Notes: generated by a model from the sequence alone, not told the origin. 64,000 bases of DNA from Nocardia grenadensis NBRC 108939 (GCF_001613445.1 NZ_BDCJ01000004.1:124001-188000), one strand, 5' to 3'. Numbered from the stretch's first letter, positions 25,661 to 34,769 are shown. Numbers and translations: made by a program.

Positions 25661-26745
25661 GTGCCCGATCCGAGTCCGCGGCAGTGTGGCCGGCACGCTC
25701 GTCCCCGCGCTCGGGGCCGACCGCAGGGGGCCGGGCCGGGCCGGCGGCGCGGGGACGATTACGGGCCGCGTGGACACTGGCGCTGCTGACGACCGTGTGC
25801 GCGGAGTTGACCTTCACCGCTGTCGCGGTCCCGTTCACCTGGCTGCTCTTACCGCTGCTGATGGTGATGTACGGCGCCGGCGTCCTCCTGGTCCGCGAGG
25901 CCGCGGCCCGGGCCGGTGGCGGGTGGCCGAGCCTGGTCGTGCTCGGCCTGGCCTATCAGCTCGCGGAGGACGGGCTCGGGTTACAGGCTCTGACGAGCCC
26001 GCATATGTACGGTGCCGCCGACTGGGGATGGCGGGCCCTCGGGGTGAACTGGACCTACTGGGAATCGCAGATCGGGGTACACGTGGTGTTCAGCGTGCTG
26101 ATCCCGATCATGTTGACCGACCTGCTCTTTCCGACCCATCGCGGGCGCCCGTACCTGCGCACCCCCGGACTCGCGGGCACCGGGCTCCTGGCGGTGGCCG
26201 GAGTGGCCGGGCTGCGGTTCGCGATCTCGGCCACCGAGGACCCCGGCTATCGGACACCGTGGGCGTGGACGGCCGGATTCCTCGTCGCCATCGCGGCGCT
26301 GGCCTGGACGGCGCTGCGCGGCCTGCCGGGCCGGCGGATACCCGGTCCGGCACCGGCGGCGGCCGCACCGCGGGCCGCGCTCGCCGGTGGTGCGGCCGCG
26401 GCGGTGACCGTCGCGTTCCTGGCCCTGCTGCTGCCGCCCGGACTGGGGCCCGATCCGGTTTTCGGTGCGGGATTCCCCCGGTTCCTCCCGCTGCCCCTGG
26501 CGGGTGCACTGACACTCGGCTCCGGGTGGGCGATGCTGCGGTGGCACGGCGCGCCCGGTTGGAGCGACCGGCACCGCCTATGGGTGGTCGGGGGCATCCT
26601 CACCGGTCACACCGCGTTCATGATGCCCGCGTCACCGGTCGCCGCGGTGACCGGCGCGGTAATCCTGGCGTTGGAGGTGATTCTGCTCGGGATACTGGCA
26701 CGACGACTGCCGAGCCGCTTCGGGTCGCGGCGCGTGCAGGCGTGA
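25657..26745 (+). CDS. Polytopic membrane protein of unknown function
   Basis: A 362-residue membrane protein. The ATG at 25657 overlaps the TGA of the VOC gene (ATGA), indicating translational coupling. After about 35 mostly hydrophilic Arg/Ala-rich residues there are about eight or nine hydrophobic segments with a few conserved-looking polar features in loops (YQLAEDGLGLQALTSPHMYG; NWTYWESQIGVHVV; GHTAFMMPASP). The His, Glu and Trp residues in the first loop could form a site. I do not recognise the family; it is not an MFS or ABC permease. Its place behind a monooxygenase suggests transport or membrane modification connected with the same substrate. Confidence 0.75.
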   Translation: MSARSESAAVWPARSSPRSGPTAGGRAGPAARGRLRAAWTLALLTTVCAELTFTAVAVPFTWLLLPLLMVMYGAGVLLVREAAARAGGGWPSLVVLGLAYQLAEDGLGLQALTSPHMYGAADWGWRALGVNWTYWESQIGVHVVFSVLIPIMLTDLLFPTHRGRPYLRTPGLAGTGLLAVAGVAGLRFAISATEDPGYRTPWAWTAGFLVAIAALAWTALRGLPGRRIPGPAPAAAAPRAALAGGAAAAVTVAFLALLLPPGLGPDPVFGAGFPRFLPLPLAGALTLGSGWAMLRWHGAPGWSDRHRLWVVGGILTGHTAFMMPASPVAAVTGAVILALEVILLGILARRLPSRFGSRRVQA

Positions 26746-26788
26746 CCACGGCCCGCGTGCCATACCGGCCGCGGCGGCCGGACGCGGT

Positions 26789-27424
26789 TCACTGCTCGGG
26801 TTCGCGGGCCCCGGCCGCGGGGGGCCCGGAGCGCAGTGCGGCCAGCGCGAGCCGGGCGTAGCGACGCCAGATATCGGGATCCCGGATATCGAGATCGATC
26901 AGGGCGCGCGCCGCACCGGAGACCAGGACCTGGACATCCATTCCGGTGGCGTCCGCGCGCAGGCTGCCCTGCGCGCGCCCCAACGCCAGCATCTCTTCCA
27001 GATGTTGTTCCAGCCGTTCGTCGCCGAACCCTTCGACCCCGCTGAGGACCTCGATCATCAGCCGGTCCTCGGCCAGCCGAGTGGTGACCTGTTCCAGCAG
27101 CACCTCGAGCGCGCGGTAGGCGTCGGTGCGCGCCGCCTCGCGGGCGTCGGTGGCGAGCTGGTGGAACCAGTCGAGGTGCATCCGTGCCAGGGCACGGACC
27201 AGATCGGATTTGGTCGGGTAACTGCGGTAGACGGTCGCCTTGCCCACCCCGGCGCGCGCGGCCACCTGCGGGATGGTGGCCCCGATGCCGTACTCGGTGA
27301 ACACTTCGATCGCCGCGGTCAGCACACGCTCGTGGTTCTGCCGGGCATCGGCCCGGCGCCCGGACCAACTGGTGGCATCGTCGGTGTTCGTCGCGTCCCG
27401 CTCGGAAGTCGGCATGCTGGTCAT
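26789..27424 (-). CDS. TetR-family regulator of the MMPL gene
   Basis: A 211-residue TetR regulator; the helix-turn-helix (about 30-75) contains IGATIPQVAARAGVGKATVYRSYPTKSDLV. The C-terminal helical domain carries LAEDRLMIEVLSGVEGF and ends with a short Pro/Ala tail. Two ATG codons (27424 and 27415) are possible starts; the upstream one is used. It is transcribed divergently from the MMPL transporter, and two nearly identical 20-bp sites lie between them, so it most likely represses the transporter and itself. The stop is convergent with the membrane-protein gene ending at 26745. Confidence 0.87.
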   Translation of the reverse strand: MTSMPTSERDATNTDDATSWSGRRADARQNHERVLTAAIEVFTEYGIGATIPQVAARAGVGKATVYRSYPTKSDLVRALARMHLDWFHQLATDAREAARTDAYRALEVLLEQVTTRLAEDRLMIEVLSGVEGFGDERLEQHLEEMLALGRAQGSLRADATGMDVQVLVSGAARALIDLDIRDPDIWRRYARLALAALRSGPPAAGAREPEQ

Positions 27425-27522
27425 CGTGCCGCCTGCGCGCCCGTGGGATACGACAGGTCGCACTGAGATCCACGCCTCACCATGGGGGTCGAGGTGAGTT
27501 GCTCCACATCCGCCTCCCTGAA

Positions 27523-27580
27523 GTGGACCCTCGGGTCCGGTTGCTCCTACCCTCGAGCATAACCGGACCACATGGTCCAC
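27523..27580. promoter_or_regulatory. Two oppositely oriented 20-bp operators
   Basis: Site 1 on the plus strand (27523-27542) starts GTGGACC and ends GGTCCGGTT; site 2 on the minus strand (27580-27561) has the same ends and differs from site 1 at only three central positions. Each contains a perfect dyad, GGACCC/GGGTCC and GGACCA/TGGTCC with two-base centres. The centres are exactly 40 bases apart. They lie between the TetR gene and the MMPL gene; site 2 is 23 bases before the MMPL start. Confidence 0.78.
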
Positions 27581-27602
27581 ATAATCACATGGAGGAGCAC
27601 GC

Positions 27603-29858
27603 ATGGCGTGGCAGTTGTTCCGGCTCGGCCGGTGGTCGTTCGTCCACCGCAGGGTGGTGGCGGCCGTCTGGGTGGCGCTGCTGGCCGCCCTGGCGGTCGG
27701 GGCGGCGACATTGTCGGGGAAGACGAGCGAGAAGTTCGAACTGCCCGGTATCGAGTCCACGCAGGCGTTCGAACTGATCGAGGAACGCAGTCCGCAGGCG
27801 AAACCCGATGGCGCGACCGCGCGCGTGGTGTTCGAAGCGCCCGCGGGCCGGTCGCTGACCGAACCCGGCTACAGTTCGGCGATCACCGCGGCGTTGCGTG
27901 GGCTGACCACCGAGAATGTGCAATCGGTGGTCGATCCGGTCACCGGGGGCACCCTCTCCGAGGACGGCCGGGTCGGCTATGCCGCGGTCGGCTACAGCAA
28001 GACGGCCAACGAACTCCTCGATTCCGACCGGACCGCGCTGGAGAATGCCGCGCACGCCGCACGGGACGCGGGGCTGCACGTCGCCGTCGGCGGTGACGCG
28101 CTCACCGAATTCGAGATGCCGCTGGCCGAGGTGATCGGCGTCGCGGTCGCGCTGGTGGTACTGGCGATCACCTTCGGATCGCTGGTGGCCGCGGGTATGC
28201 CGCTGCTGACCGCGCTGGTCGGGGTCGGGATCGGCATGCTCGCCATCACCACGCTGACCGGATTCGTCGAGCTCAGCTCGGTGACACCGGCATTGGGCAC
28301 CATGCTCGGACTGGCGGTCGGCATCGACTACGCGCTGTTCATCATGTCCCGATATCAGAGCGAGGTCCGCGCGGGCCGCTCGCTGGAGGAGGCCGCCGGG
28401 CGCGCGGTCGGTACCGCGGGCTCCGCGGTGGTCTTCGCCGGACTGACCGTCGTCATCGCCCTGGTCGGTCTGGCCGTGTGCAATATCGGGTTCCTCACCC
28501 AGATGGGCCTGGGTGGCGCGTTCACCGTTGCGATCGCCGTACTCATCTCACTCACCCTGCTCCCGGCCATTCTCGGTTTCGCCGGTGACAAGGTCATGCG
28601 CGGAGGCCCGCGCTACCTGGCGAAGGAAACCGGCGGCACGGAGTTCCGCACCCACGGCCGCCGTTGGGTGGAGGGGCTCTCCCGGTACAAGTGGCCCGCG
28701 CTGGCCGGCGGTATCGTCGTCGCCGCCGTGGCCGCTCTGCCGATGGCGTCCATGCAGTTGGCGCTGCCCGACGACTCCAGCAAACCCGCCGGGAGCGACG
28801 CCCGGGTGGCCTACGACCTGATCGCCGATAATTTCGGCGCCGGCGCCAACGGTCCGCTCGTCGTGGTCGTCGATACCGCGAACGCCCCCGACCCGGTCGC
28901 GGCGGTCCAGACGGCCACCGATCATCTGCAGGCACTGGCCGCGCGGGCGGGCTCGGATATCGCCACCGTCGTCCCGGCGGTCACCAGCGCCGCCCCGCAG
29001 GCCCAGCAGGCCTTTACCCAGCAACTCGCGACGGTCCGGTTCGCCACCCTCACGGTGATCCCGGGCTCCGGGCCCTCGGACCAGGCCACCAAGGATCTCG
29101 TCGCCGAGATCCGCGCGGCCGTCGCCGATCTGCCCGCCGAGACCGGCGCCCGCGCGCTGGTCACCGGCCAGACCGCGGTCGGGGTCGATATCGCCAACAA
29201 GCTGACCCAGGTGTTCCCGGTCTACCTCGCCGTGGTGGTGGGCCTGGCGATCTTCCTGCTGATCGCGGTGTTCCGCTCGCTCTGGGTGCCGCTCAAGGCG
29301 GCGCTGGGCTTCCTGCTCTCGGTCGGCGTGTCGCTCGGCGCCACCGTCGCGGTGTTCCAATGGGGCTGGCTGAACCAGCTCATCGGTCTCGACAGCACCG
29401 GCCCGGTGCTGTTCATCCTGCCGATCCTGTTGACCGGCATCCTGTTCGGACTGGCCATGGACTACGAGGTGTTCCTGGTCAGCCGGATGCGTGAGGCCTA
29501 TGTCCATGGCGCACCGGCCCGCCGCGCCGTGCTCGAGGGGTTCACCCACAGCGCCCGCGTGGTGGTCGCCGCCGCGATCATCATGGTCGGCGTCTTCGCC
29601 GGGTTCGCACTCACCGACGATGTCATCCTGAAGACCATCGGTTTCGCGCTCGCGGTCGGCGTGCTCGCGGATGCCTTCCTGGTCCGCATGCTCATCGTGC
29701 CCGCGTTCATGCTGATCGTGGGCGAGCGGATCTGGTGGATGCCGAAGTGGCTGGCCCCGCTGGTGCCTACCTTCGATATCGAGGGCGAGAAACTCACCGA
29801 GCGTCTCGACGACGCCTCCGGTGATCCCGCCGAGGAACGGGTGCTGGCCGCCCACTGA
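27603..29858 (+). CDS. MMPL-family RND transporter
   Basis: A 751-residue RND-superfamily transporter of the MMPL type. It has the expected two halves: a first membrane helix (about 15-40), a periplasmic domain, five or six helices (about 180-360) with GLAVGIDYALFIMSRYQSEV (the DY proton-relay motif), then a second periplasmic domain (about 390-540) and a second helix bundle with FGLAMDYEVFLVSRMREAY. Family members export lipids, siderophores or drugs across the cytoplasmic membrane. GGAGGAG is five bases before the ATG. The adjacent divergent TetR gene and paired operators indicate inducible expression. There is no neighbouring polyketide or lipid biosynthetic gene, so efflux of a toxic hydrophobic compound is as likely as lipid export. 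Confidence 0.92.
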   Translation: MAWQLFRLGRWSFVHRRVVAAVWVALLAALAVGAATLSGKTSEKFELPGIESTQAFELIEERSPQAKPDGATARVVFEAPAGRSLTEPGYSSAITAALRGLTTENVQSVVDPVTGGTLSEDGRVGYAAVGYSKTANELLDSDRTALENAAHAARDAGLHVAVGGDALTEFEMPLAEVIGVAVALVVLAITFGSLVAAGMPLLTALVGVGIGMLAITTLTGFVELSSVTPALGTMLGLAVGIDYALFIMSRYQSEVRAGRSLEEAAGRAVGTAGSAVVFAGLTVVIALVGLAVCNIGFLTQMGLGGAFTVAIAVLISLTLLPAILGFAGDKVMRGGPRYLAKETGGTEFRTHGRRWVEGLSRYKWPALAGGIVVAAVAALPMASMQLALPDDSSKPAGSDARVAYDLIADNFGAGANGPLVVVVDTANAPDPVAAVQTATDHLQALAARAGSDIATVVPAVTSAAPQAQQAFTQQLATVRFATLTVIPGSGPSDQATKDLVAEIRAAVADLPAETGARALVTGQTAVGVDIANKLTQVFPVYLAVVVGLAIFLLIAVFRSLWVPLKAALGFLLSVGVSLGATVAVFQWGWLNQLIGLDSTGPVLFILPILLTGILFGLAMDYEVFLVSRMREAYVHGAPARRAVLEGFTHSARVVVAAAIIMVGVFAGFALTDDVILKTIGFALAVGVLADAFLVRMLIVPAFMLIVGERIWWMPKWLAPLVPTFDIEGEKLTERLDDASGDPAEERVLAAH

Positions 29859-30215
29859 TCCGGCAGCACGCCGATCATCGCCCGGCCGGCCGGATCGGTC
29901 TGCTCGCCGCCGTGCCCGGACCGCGGTCGCCTCGACGAAGACGGCCGCGGTCCGGGCACGGCTTGGACCCCCTGGCGCACCCCGAGCTATACGCTCGTCG
30001 AGCGCCTCCGCTCGGCCGGCGGGACCGGCACTTCGGAGCCGCGGTAGTACCCTGCACGGATACCGGAGTACGCCGGGCACCGGCGGCAACAGCCGAGCGT
30101 GGCGCGCGGGCTACGACTCACCTACCTCGGTGAATGCCTCGATGTGCGTGGCCGACCGGCGGCGCACGCGTCCTGGTCTCGTCCTCGACTCGCCGCGCCG
30201 AGCACCGCGATTCCC
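29859..30215. other. Intergenic region, no gene seen
   Basis: About 360 bases between the MMPL gene and the MerR-type promoter. No supported reading frame and no terminator with a T-run were found; GGTCCGGGCACGG and CCGTGCCCGGACCGCGG-like inverted segments near 29910-29962 could form a stem acting as terminator of the MMPL transcript. Confidence 0.35.
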
Positions 30216-30246
30216 TTGACCTGGAGTGCACTCCAACTTCTAGCCT
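30216..30246 (+). promoter_or_regulatory. MerR-type promoter with 19-bp spacer and central dyad
   Basis: The -35 TTGACC (30216-30221) and the -10 TAGCCT (30241-30246) are 19 bases apart. The spacer contains the perfect 14-bp palindrome TGGAGTGCACTCCA (30222-30235). An over-long spacer with a central dyad is the diagnostic arrangement for activation by MerR-family proteins, which untwist the DNA. The -10 is six bases from the ATG at 30253, so the transcript is probably leaderless. No merR-like gene lies in this window. Confidence 0.85.
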
Positions 30247-30252
30247 GTGCTC

Positions 30253-31101
30253 ATGCGATTCGCGTTCAAGACCTCACCGCAGGACACCACCTGGGCCGAT
30301 ATGCTGGCCGTCTGGCGGGCCGCCGACGATATCGACATCTACGAATCCGGATGGACCTTCGATCACTTCTATCCGATCTTCTCCGATTCCACCGGGCCGT
30401 GCCTGGAGGGCTGGACCACGCTGACCGCACTGGCCCAGGCCACCCAACGCCTGCGGCTCGGCACCATGGTGACCGGTGTGCACTACCGGCATCCCGCGGT
30501 GCTGGCCAATATGGCCGCCTCGCTCGACATCATCTCCGGTGGTCGTCTCGAACTCGGGATCGGCGCCGGCTGGAACGAGGAGGAGTCCGGCGCCTACGGC
30601 ATCCCGCTCGGCACCGTCACCGAGCGCATGGACCGGTTCGAGGAGGCCTGCCAGGTACTCATCGGGTTGCTGAGCCGGGAGACCACCGATTTCGACGGCA
30701 AGTTCTATCAGCTGACCGGCGCCCGCAACGAACCCAAGGGTCCACAGCGCCCGCATCCGCCGATCTGTATCGGCGGCAACGGTGAGAAGCGCACACTCCG
30801 GATCACCGCCCGCTACGCCCAGCACTGGAATTTCGTCAACGGCACCACCGCGGAATTCGCGCGCAAACGCGATGTCCTGGCGGCGCACTGCGCCGATATC
30901 GGCCGCGATCCGAAGGAGATCCTGCTCTCGGCGCAGCGACGGCTCGACCCCGAACTCGGTTACGGAGAGTTGATCGACTGGGCGGCCGCGATGGGGGCCG
31001 AAGGGCTGGATCTTGCGATCATCTACCTGCCGCCGCCGCACGATCCGGCAGTCCTGGAACCGCTGGCCGAGGCCATCCGGGATTCCGGGCTCACGTCGTG
31101 A
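30253..31101 (+). CDS. LLM-class F420-dependent oxidoreductase
   Basis: A 282-residue bacterial luciferase-like protein with the conserved features of the F420-dependent branch: an early His in WTFDHFYPIF, LRLGTMVTGVHYRHPAVLANMAASLDIISGGRLELGIGAGWNE (about residues 76-117) and PPICIGGNGEKRTLRITARYAQHWN. The fold is a TIM barrel binding reduced F420 or FMN. The substrate is not predictable. Translation starts at ATG 30253, the transcription start of a MerR-type promoter. The next gene, another LLM protein, is convergent, so this gene is monocistronic. The presence of two LLM enzymes and an EthD protein nearby suggests a degradative patch. Confidence 0.9.
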   Translation: MRFAFKTSPQDTTWADMLAVWRAADDIDIYESGWTFDHFYPIFSDSTGPCLEGWTTLTALAQATQRLRLGTMVTGVHYRHPAVLANMAASLDIISGGRLELGIGAGWNEEESGAYGIPLGTVTERMDRFEEACQVLIGLLSRETTDFDGKFYQLTGARNEPKGPQRPHPPICIGGNGEKRTLRITARYAQHWNFVNGTTAEFARKRDVLAAHCADIGRDPKEILLSAQRRLDPELGYGELIDWAAAMGAEGLDLAIIYLPPPHDPAVLEPLAEAIRDSGLTS

Positions 31102-31345
31102 ACCGGCGCCGGACGGCTCGTCCCCGCATCTACTGAACAGCTGTGCGCCGAAGGGGGCGAGTCCGCGGCGGAGCGAAGGCCGCGAGGCCCGTAGGTCCGG
31201 TCGAAGAGCGCGCACGGGAGTCCGGCGATGGCCGACGCCGTCGAGCGGTCGAGCACCGAGCGGCCGATCGACGATCCGGAGCCGGCACGGCATCGGATCG
31301 TCGCGGCCGGCGTTCGGACCCCCGCACGGCCCGGGGCGGACCCGC

Positions 31346-32218
31346 TCAAGCCGTACGGGCGATGACGCGCTCGGCGAACCGGGACAGATTCGCGATCTTG
31401 GTGTCCAGGCTCTCGGTGTCCTGCTCACGCGTGTAGGGGTTGCGGAAACCGACGATCACATCGGTGACGCCCTTGTCCTCGAGACGCTTTACGCCGTCCA
31501 CAGTGAAACCGTCCAGCGAGATGACGTGCACCTCGAAATCGTCGCGAGTTCCGTGTTCCATGCGCAGCGCACCGAGTTCGGCGAGCAGCCGGTCCAATTC
31601 GGCCGGATCGCCGCCGGCGTGCATCCAGCCGTCACCGAGCCGGGCGGCCCGGCGCAGCGCGGGACGGCTGTGCCCGCCGATGAGCAACGGAATCGGTTCG
31701 GTGGGCACCGGCGCGATCTTGATCGGCGGCAGGTCGTAGAACTCGCCGTGGAATTCGAAATATCCACCGGCGGTGAGACCGCGGACGATCTCGAGACATT
31801 CGTCCATCCGCTTACCGCGCTTGTCGAACGGCACATCGAAGATCTCGAAATCGTCGGGCCACGGACTGATCCCGACCCCCAGTCCCAGCCGGTTGCCGCT
31901 CAGCGCCGCCACCGACGCCGCCTGCTTGGCCACCAGCACCGGTGGCCGGATCGGCAGTTTCAGGACGAACGGGGTGAACCGCAGGGTGGTGGTGGCCGCG
32001 GCCAGGGCAGCGGCGAGCACGAAGGTCTCGACGAAGGGCTTGTCCTCCAGGAATTCCCGGCTGCCGTCCGGTGTGTAGGGATAGGTGGCGTCGGAATCGC
32101 GCGGATAGGCGATGCTGTCGGCCAGCACCATCGAGGTGTACCCGGCCGCCTCGGCGGCCTGCGCCAAGGGGATGTAGTAGGACGGGTCGGTCATGGTCTC
32201 GGCGTAGGTGAACCGCAT
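31346..32218 (-). CDS. LLM-class F420-dependent oxidoreductase
   Basis: A 290-residue luciferase-like oxidoreductase. Characteristic segments are MRFTYAETMTDPSYYIPLA at the start, TTTLRFTPFVLKLPIRPPVLVAKQAASVAALSGNRLGLGVGISPW in the middle and PIPLLIGGHSRPALRRAARLGDGW later. The N-terminal Tyr/Glu motif and the GHSRPALRRAARLGDGW block are typical of TIGR03619-type F420-dependent enzymes. The ATG at 32218 has an AAAGG upstream. It is divergent from the EthD-domain gene with only 56 bases between the starts, which suggests common control. Substrate unknown. Confidence 0.9.
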   Translation of the reverse strand: MRFTYAETMTDPSYYIPLAQAAEAAGYTSMVLADSIAYPRDSDATYPYTPDGSREFLEDKPFVETFVLAAALAAATTTLRFTPFVLKLPIRPPVLVAKQAASVAALSGNRLGLGVGISPWPDDFEIFDVPFDKRGKRMDECLEIVRGLTAGGYFEFHGEFYDLPPIKIAPVPTEPIPLLIGGHSRPALRRAARLGDGWMHAGGDPAELDRLLAELGALRMEHGTRDDFEVHVISLDGFTVDGVKRLEDKGVTDVIVGFRNPYTREQDTESLDTKIANLSRFAERVIARTA

Positions 32219-32262
32219 ATTCGGCCTTTCTGCTGATCGGTCGAGTGAAGTAGAACACGTGC

Positions 32263-32268
32263 TAGTTT
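32263..32268 (+). promoter_or_regulatory. -10 hexamer of a probable leaderless promoter
   Basis: TAGTTT fits TANNNT and stands six bases before the ATG at 32275; no ribosome binding site is present. A CACGTG core at 32256-32261 lies just upstream in the short divergent region. Confidence 0.45.
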
Positions 32269-32274
32269 TTCGCG

Positions 32275-32949
32275 ATGGCAAAGCTGATCATCGCGTTGCA
32301 CGGCACCGGCCTCGCTGCCCGGCTCGCCGCGCCGGAACTCCGGAACGTCCTGGCCGCCACGGGGGCGACCGCCGTCGCACTGAACATCGACGACGCCGAT
32401 GTGGCACCCGCGATGATGCGCTTCGGCCCCGCCGCGCGGATCACCGCGCTGGTGTCGGTGTGGACCGAGGGCGACCCCGCCGCCGCTCTCGACGCGGTGG
32501 CCGCGGCGGCAGAGGAACCCGCACCGCACGCCTACCGGGTACGCGAGCACGTCCGCCTGGACCCGCTGCCGGTACCCGACGGCATCCGCAGCGACGCTCT
32601 GGCCAATATCGCGCTGCTCCGCCGGCCCGAGTCGATGCCCCGGGCGGAATACCTGCGCTACTGGCTGGTCCACCACACCCCGATCGCGATCCGCACCCAG
32701 AACACCGTGGCCTATATCCAGAACGCCGTCGAGGGAGCGCTCACCCCGTCGGCACCGGATATCGCGGCCGTTGTCGAGGAACATTTCCCCATGGCCGCGA
32801 TGACCGACCCGCATACGTTCTACGGCAGCGGTGGAGACAAAGCCGAACTCGACCGCCGAGTCACCGAACTGATGGCCAGCGTGGCACGCTTCGGCGCGGA
32901 CACCGGCCTGGACCTGGTGCCCACCAGCCGCTACCACTGGAACCTCTGA
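32275..32949 (+). CDS. EthD domain-containing protein
   Basis: A 224-residue protein of the dimeric ferredoxin-like (EthD/Dabb) fold. The C-terminal half is the EthD module: ALLRRPESMPRAEYLRYWLVHHTPIA (residues about 120-145), then TVAYIQNAVEGALTP and AVVEEHFPMAAMTDPHTFYGSGGD. The N-terminal half (about 1-100) is a diverged ferredoxin-like copy (LIIALHGTGLAARLA, RITALVSVWTEGDP), so the protein may be an internal dimer. EthD-type proteins accompany oxidative degradation of ethers and other compounds, often as accessory or cyclising enzymes. It is divergent from the second LLM oxidoreductase. Confidence 0.85.
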   Translation: MAKLIIALHGTGLAARLAAPELRNVLAATGATAVALNIDDADVAPAMMRFGPAARITALVSVWTEGDPAAALDAVAAAAEEPAPHAYRVREHVRLDPLPVPDGIRSDALANIALLRRPESMPRAEYLRYWLVHHTPIAIRTQNTVAYIQNAVEGALTPSAPDIAAVVEEHFPMAAMTDPHTFYGSGGDKAELDRRVTELMASVARFGADTGLDLVPTSRYHWNL

Positions 32950-33151
32950 GCACACGACTCCGCGGCGGCCGCCGACGCTGTCCGGGTTCGCTCACCGGAC
33001 CCGCGACCGTGCCCGGTAATCGTCGATACTCGAACCCTCCCGCGCTTCGACGGACCGGCCGGACCAGGATCACCTACGCAGCCCGGAGGGAACCGGTGAC
33101 CTCGCGCCGCCGGTACGTGTCCGGGCACGGTACCCGGGGCGTCCCGGCGGT

Positions 33152-33930
33152 TCAGCGGATCGTGCCCGCCCCCGCGATGAGCGGTAGATCGAGGGGCGTG
33201 GCCCAGCCGGGCGGCAGTTCGTTGACGGCCGGGACGGCATTGAGGGCTCGCATACCGGTGGCCAGGCAGCCCGCGATCGCCGGGGTGCGGCCCGAACCGT
33301 CGGTGAAACGGAACGAGGTCTCCTGCGAAGGTCCGGATGTTCGAGCAGGGCGGTGAATTCCGGTGGTTTGCCGATACCCATCTCGAATTCGTAGTCGCCC
33401 TCGTAATCGGTGTAGTCCAGCAACTCCGAGGGCCGCACCGACCGCACCTCACCGCACAGACCCATGAGGGTCATCGGGAAGAGGTCGTTGGCGAACCCCG
33501 GATCGATACCTGTGGTGAAACAGGAGGCCCCGCCCGCCAGGCAGGCCTCGGTGATCGGATCCCGCCAGGCGCGCGGGGTCTTGTCCATCGCCGGCCACAC
33601 CCACGGCGTCATCGCGGTGGAACACACGTCGATACCGGCACGCAGAAAGGCTTCGATCACACGGATGTTCTCGTCGGCGAACTGGGCGGTAGGCCCGTAG
33701 TGGACCACCGCGTCGGGTCGCAGCGCGATCAACTCGTCGATCGAATCCGTCGCCACCGTCCCGGTTTCCGGAGCGCCGCACAGGTCGCCGGCGTCGAGGC
33801 CGACCTTCGCCGGGTTGCTCACGCCGACCCCGGCCAGTTCGAATCGCGGATGGCGCAGGATCTCGGCCAGCACCATCGATCCGACGGTGCCGGTCCCCCA
33901 CAGCACGATCCGCTTCTTTTCTTCGGTCAC
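33152..33930 (-). pseudogene. Dihydrodipicolinate reductase-like gene with internal deletion and frameshift
   Basis: The first 200 codons from GTG 33930 encode an intact N-terminal NAD(P)-binding domain (VLWGTGTVGSMVLAEIL, about 9-25; then TGIDPGFANDLFP and EGDYEFEMGIGKPPEFTALL). After residue 200 (about 33331) the frame becomes arginine-rich nonsense. In the -1 frame from 33328 the true C-terminus resumes (SQETSFRFTDGSGRTPAIAG ... ATPLDLPLIAGAGTIR) and stops at 33152. Relative to homologues of about 350 residues, some 90-100 codons of the middle domain are missing at the junction. The gene follows the SDR gene by 17 bases. Non-functional unless the lesion is an assembly artefact. Confidence 0.85.
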
Positions 33931-33947
33931 GGTGGCTCCTCACCCGG

Positions 33948-34769
33948 TCAACGATGGAATTCGCCGCAGTCCACGGTCAGCATCTGCCCGGTGACCGCGC
34001 TGGCCAGATCGCTGGCGAGGAAGAGTGTCGCGCGAGCGACCTCTTCCGGCGCGGCGAGACGCAACAGGTCCGTGGGCGCGGCCTTTTCGCGGTAGATGTC
34101 GTCATGGGTCACGCCGGCCCGGGTGGCCAGCCAGTCGAAGTACGCCTTGTTGATGTCCTCGTACACATACGACGGTGCGACGCTGTTGACCCTGATGCCG
34201 CGCGGGCCCAGTTCCGTCGCGAGCGACGAGGCGAGATGTGCCAGTGCGCCTTTCGAGAGTTTGTACCCGGAGTACTCGGGTTGCGAACTGTAGGACACGC
34301 ATGAGTTGAGCATGATGATCGAGCCGCGGGTGGCCGCGAGCGCATCCGCGAACAGCGCCGACAGACGCAAAGGCGCGAAGACGTTCGTCTCGTTGGCGGT
34401 GCGCAGCGCGTCGAGATCGATCCCGGTGATCGGGTCCATGGGCGGTATGGCGAAGGCATTGTTGATCAGGCAGTCGACCCGCCCGAATTCGGCCTGTACC
34501 CGCTCGGCCAGAGCGGCCCGCTGCGTCTCGTCGGTGATATCGGCCGGAACCGGCAGCACCGTCGTTCCGTCGGCCCGGATCTTTCCGGCCAGCCGCTCGA
34601 GCTTGCGTTCGGTTCGGCTCACCAGCACGAGGTGGGCACCCATGGCGGCGGCCTCCACGGCGAGCGCGGTGCCCAGACCGGGACCGACGCCGGAGATCAC
34701 GACGACTCGGCCCTGCAGCAGGGGTACCGGCCGATAGGCCCGATCGGCGATGGCGGGGTCAGCGGACAC
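33948..34769 (-). CDS. Short-chain dehydrogenase/reductase
   Basis: A 273-residue SDR with the cofactor loop SGVGPGLGTALAVEA (about 26-40; the basic residues RTERK after strand 2 suggest NADP(H)), the NNAF structural motif in place of NNAG, Ser in LNSCVSYSS and the catalytic YKLSK. The C-terminus ends in the usual TGQMLTVDCGEFHR. The start is GTG 34769. It is the first gene of an operon whose second gene, a reductase-like protein, is broken. A TetR gene lies divergently upstream, with palindromic sites in between. The neighbouring LLM and EthD genes suggest it serves the same degradative process. Confidence 0.9.
   Translation of the reverse strand: MSADPAIADRAYRPVPLLQGRVVVISGVGPGLGTALAVEAAAMGAHLVLVSRTERKLERLAGKIRADGTTVLPVPADITDETQRAALAERVQAEFGRVDCLINNAFAIPPMDPITGIDLDALRTANETNVFAPLRLSALFADALAATRGSIIMLNSCVSYSSQPEYSGYKLSKGALAHLASSLATELGPRGIRVNSVAPSYVYEDINKAYFDWLATRAGVTHDDIYREKAAPTDLLRLAAPEEVARATLFLASDLASAVTGQMLTVDCGEFHR

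Noticed and set aside
26750..26785. CCGGCC/GGCCGG stem between convergent genes as an intrinsic terminator
   Set aside because: No T-run on either strand and short stems of this kind are frequent in such GC-rich DNA.
32950..33151. Possible additional coding sequence between the EthD gene and the broken reductase
   Set aside because: No start, no similarity; only arginine/proline-rich frames.
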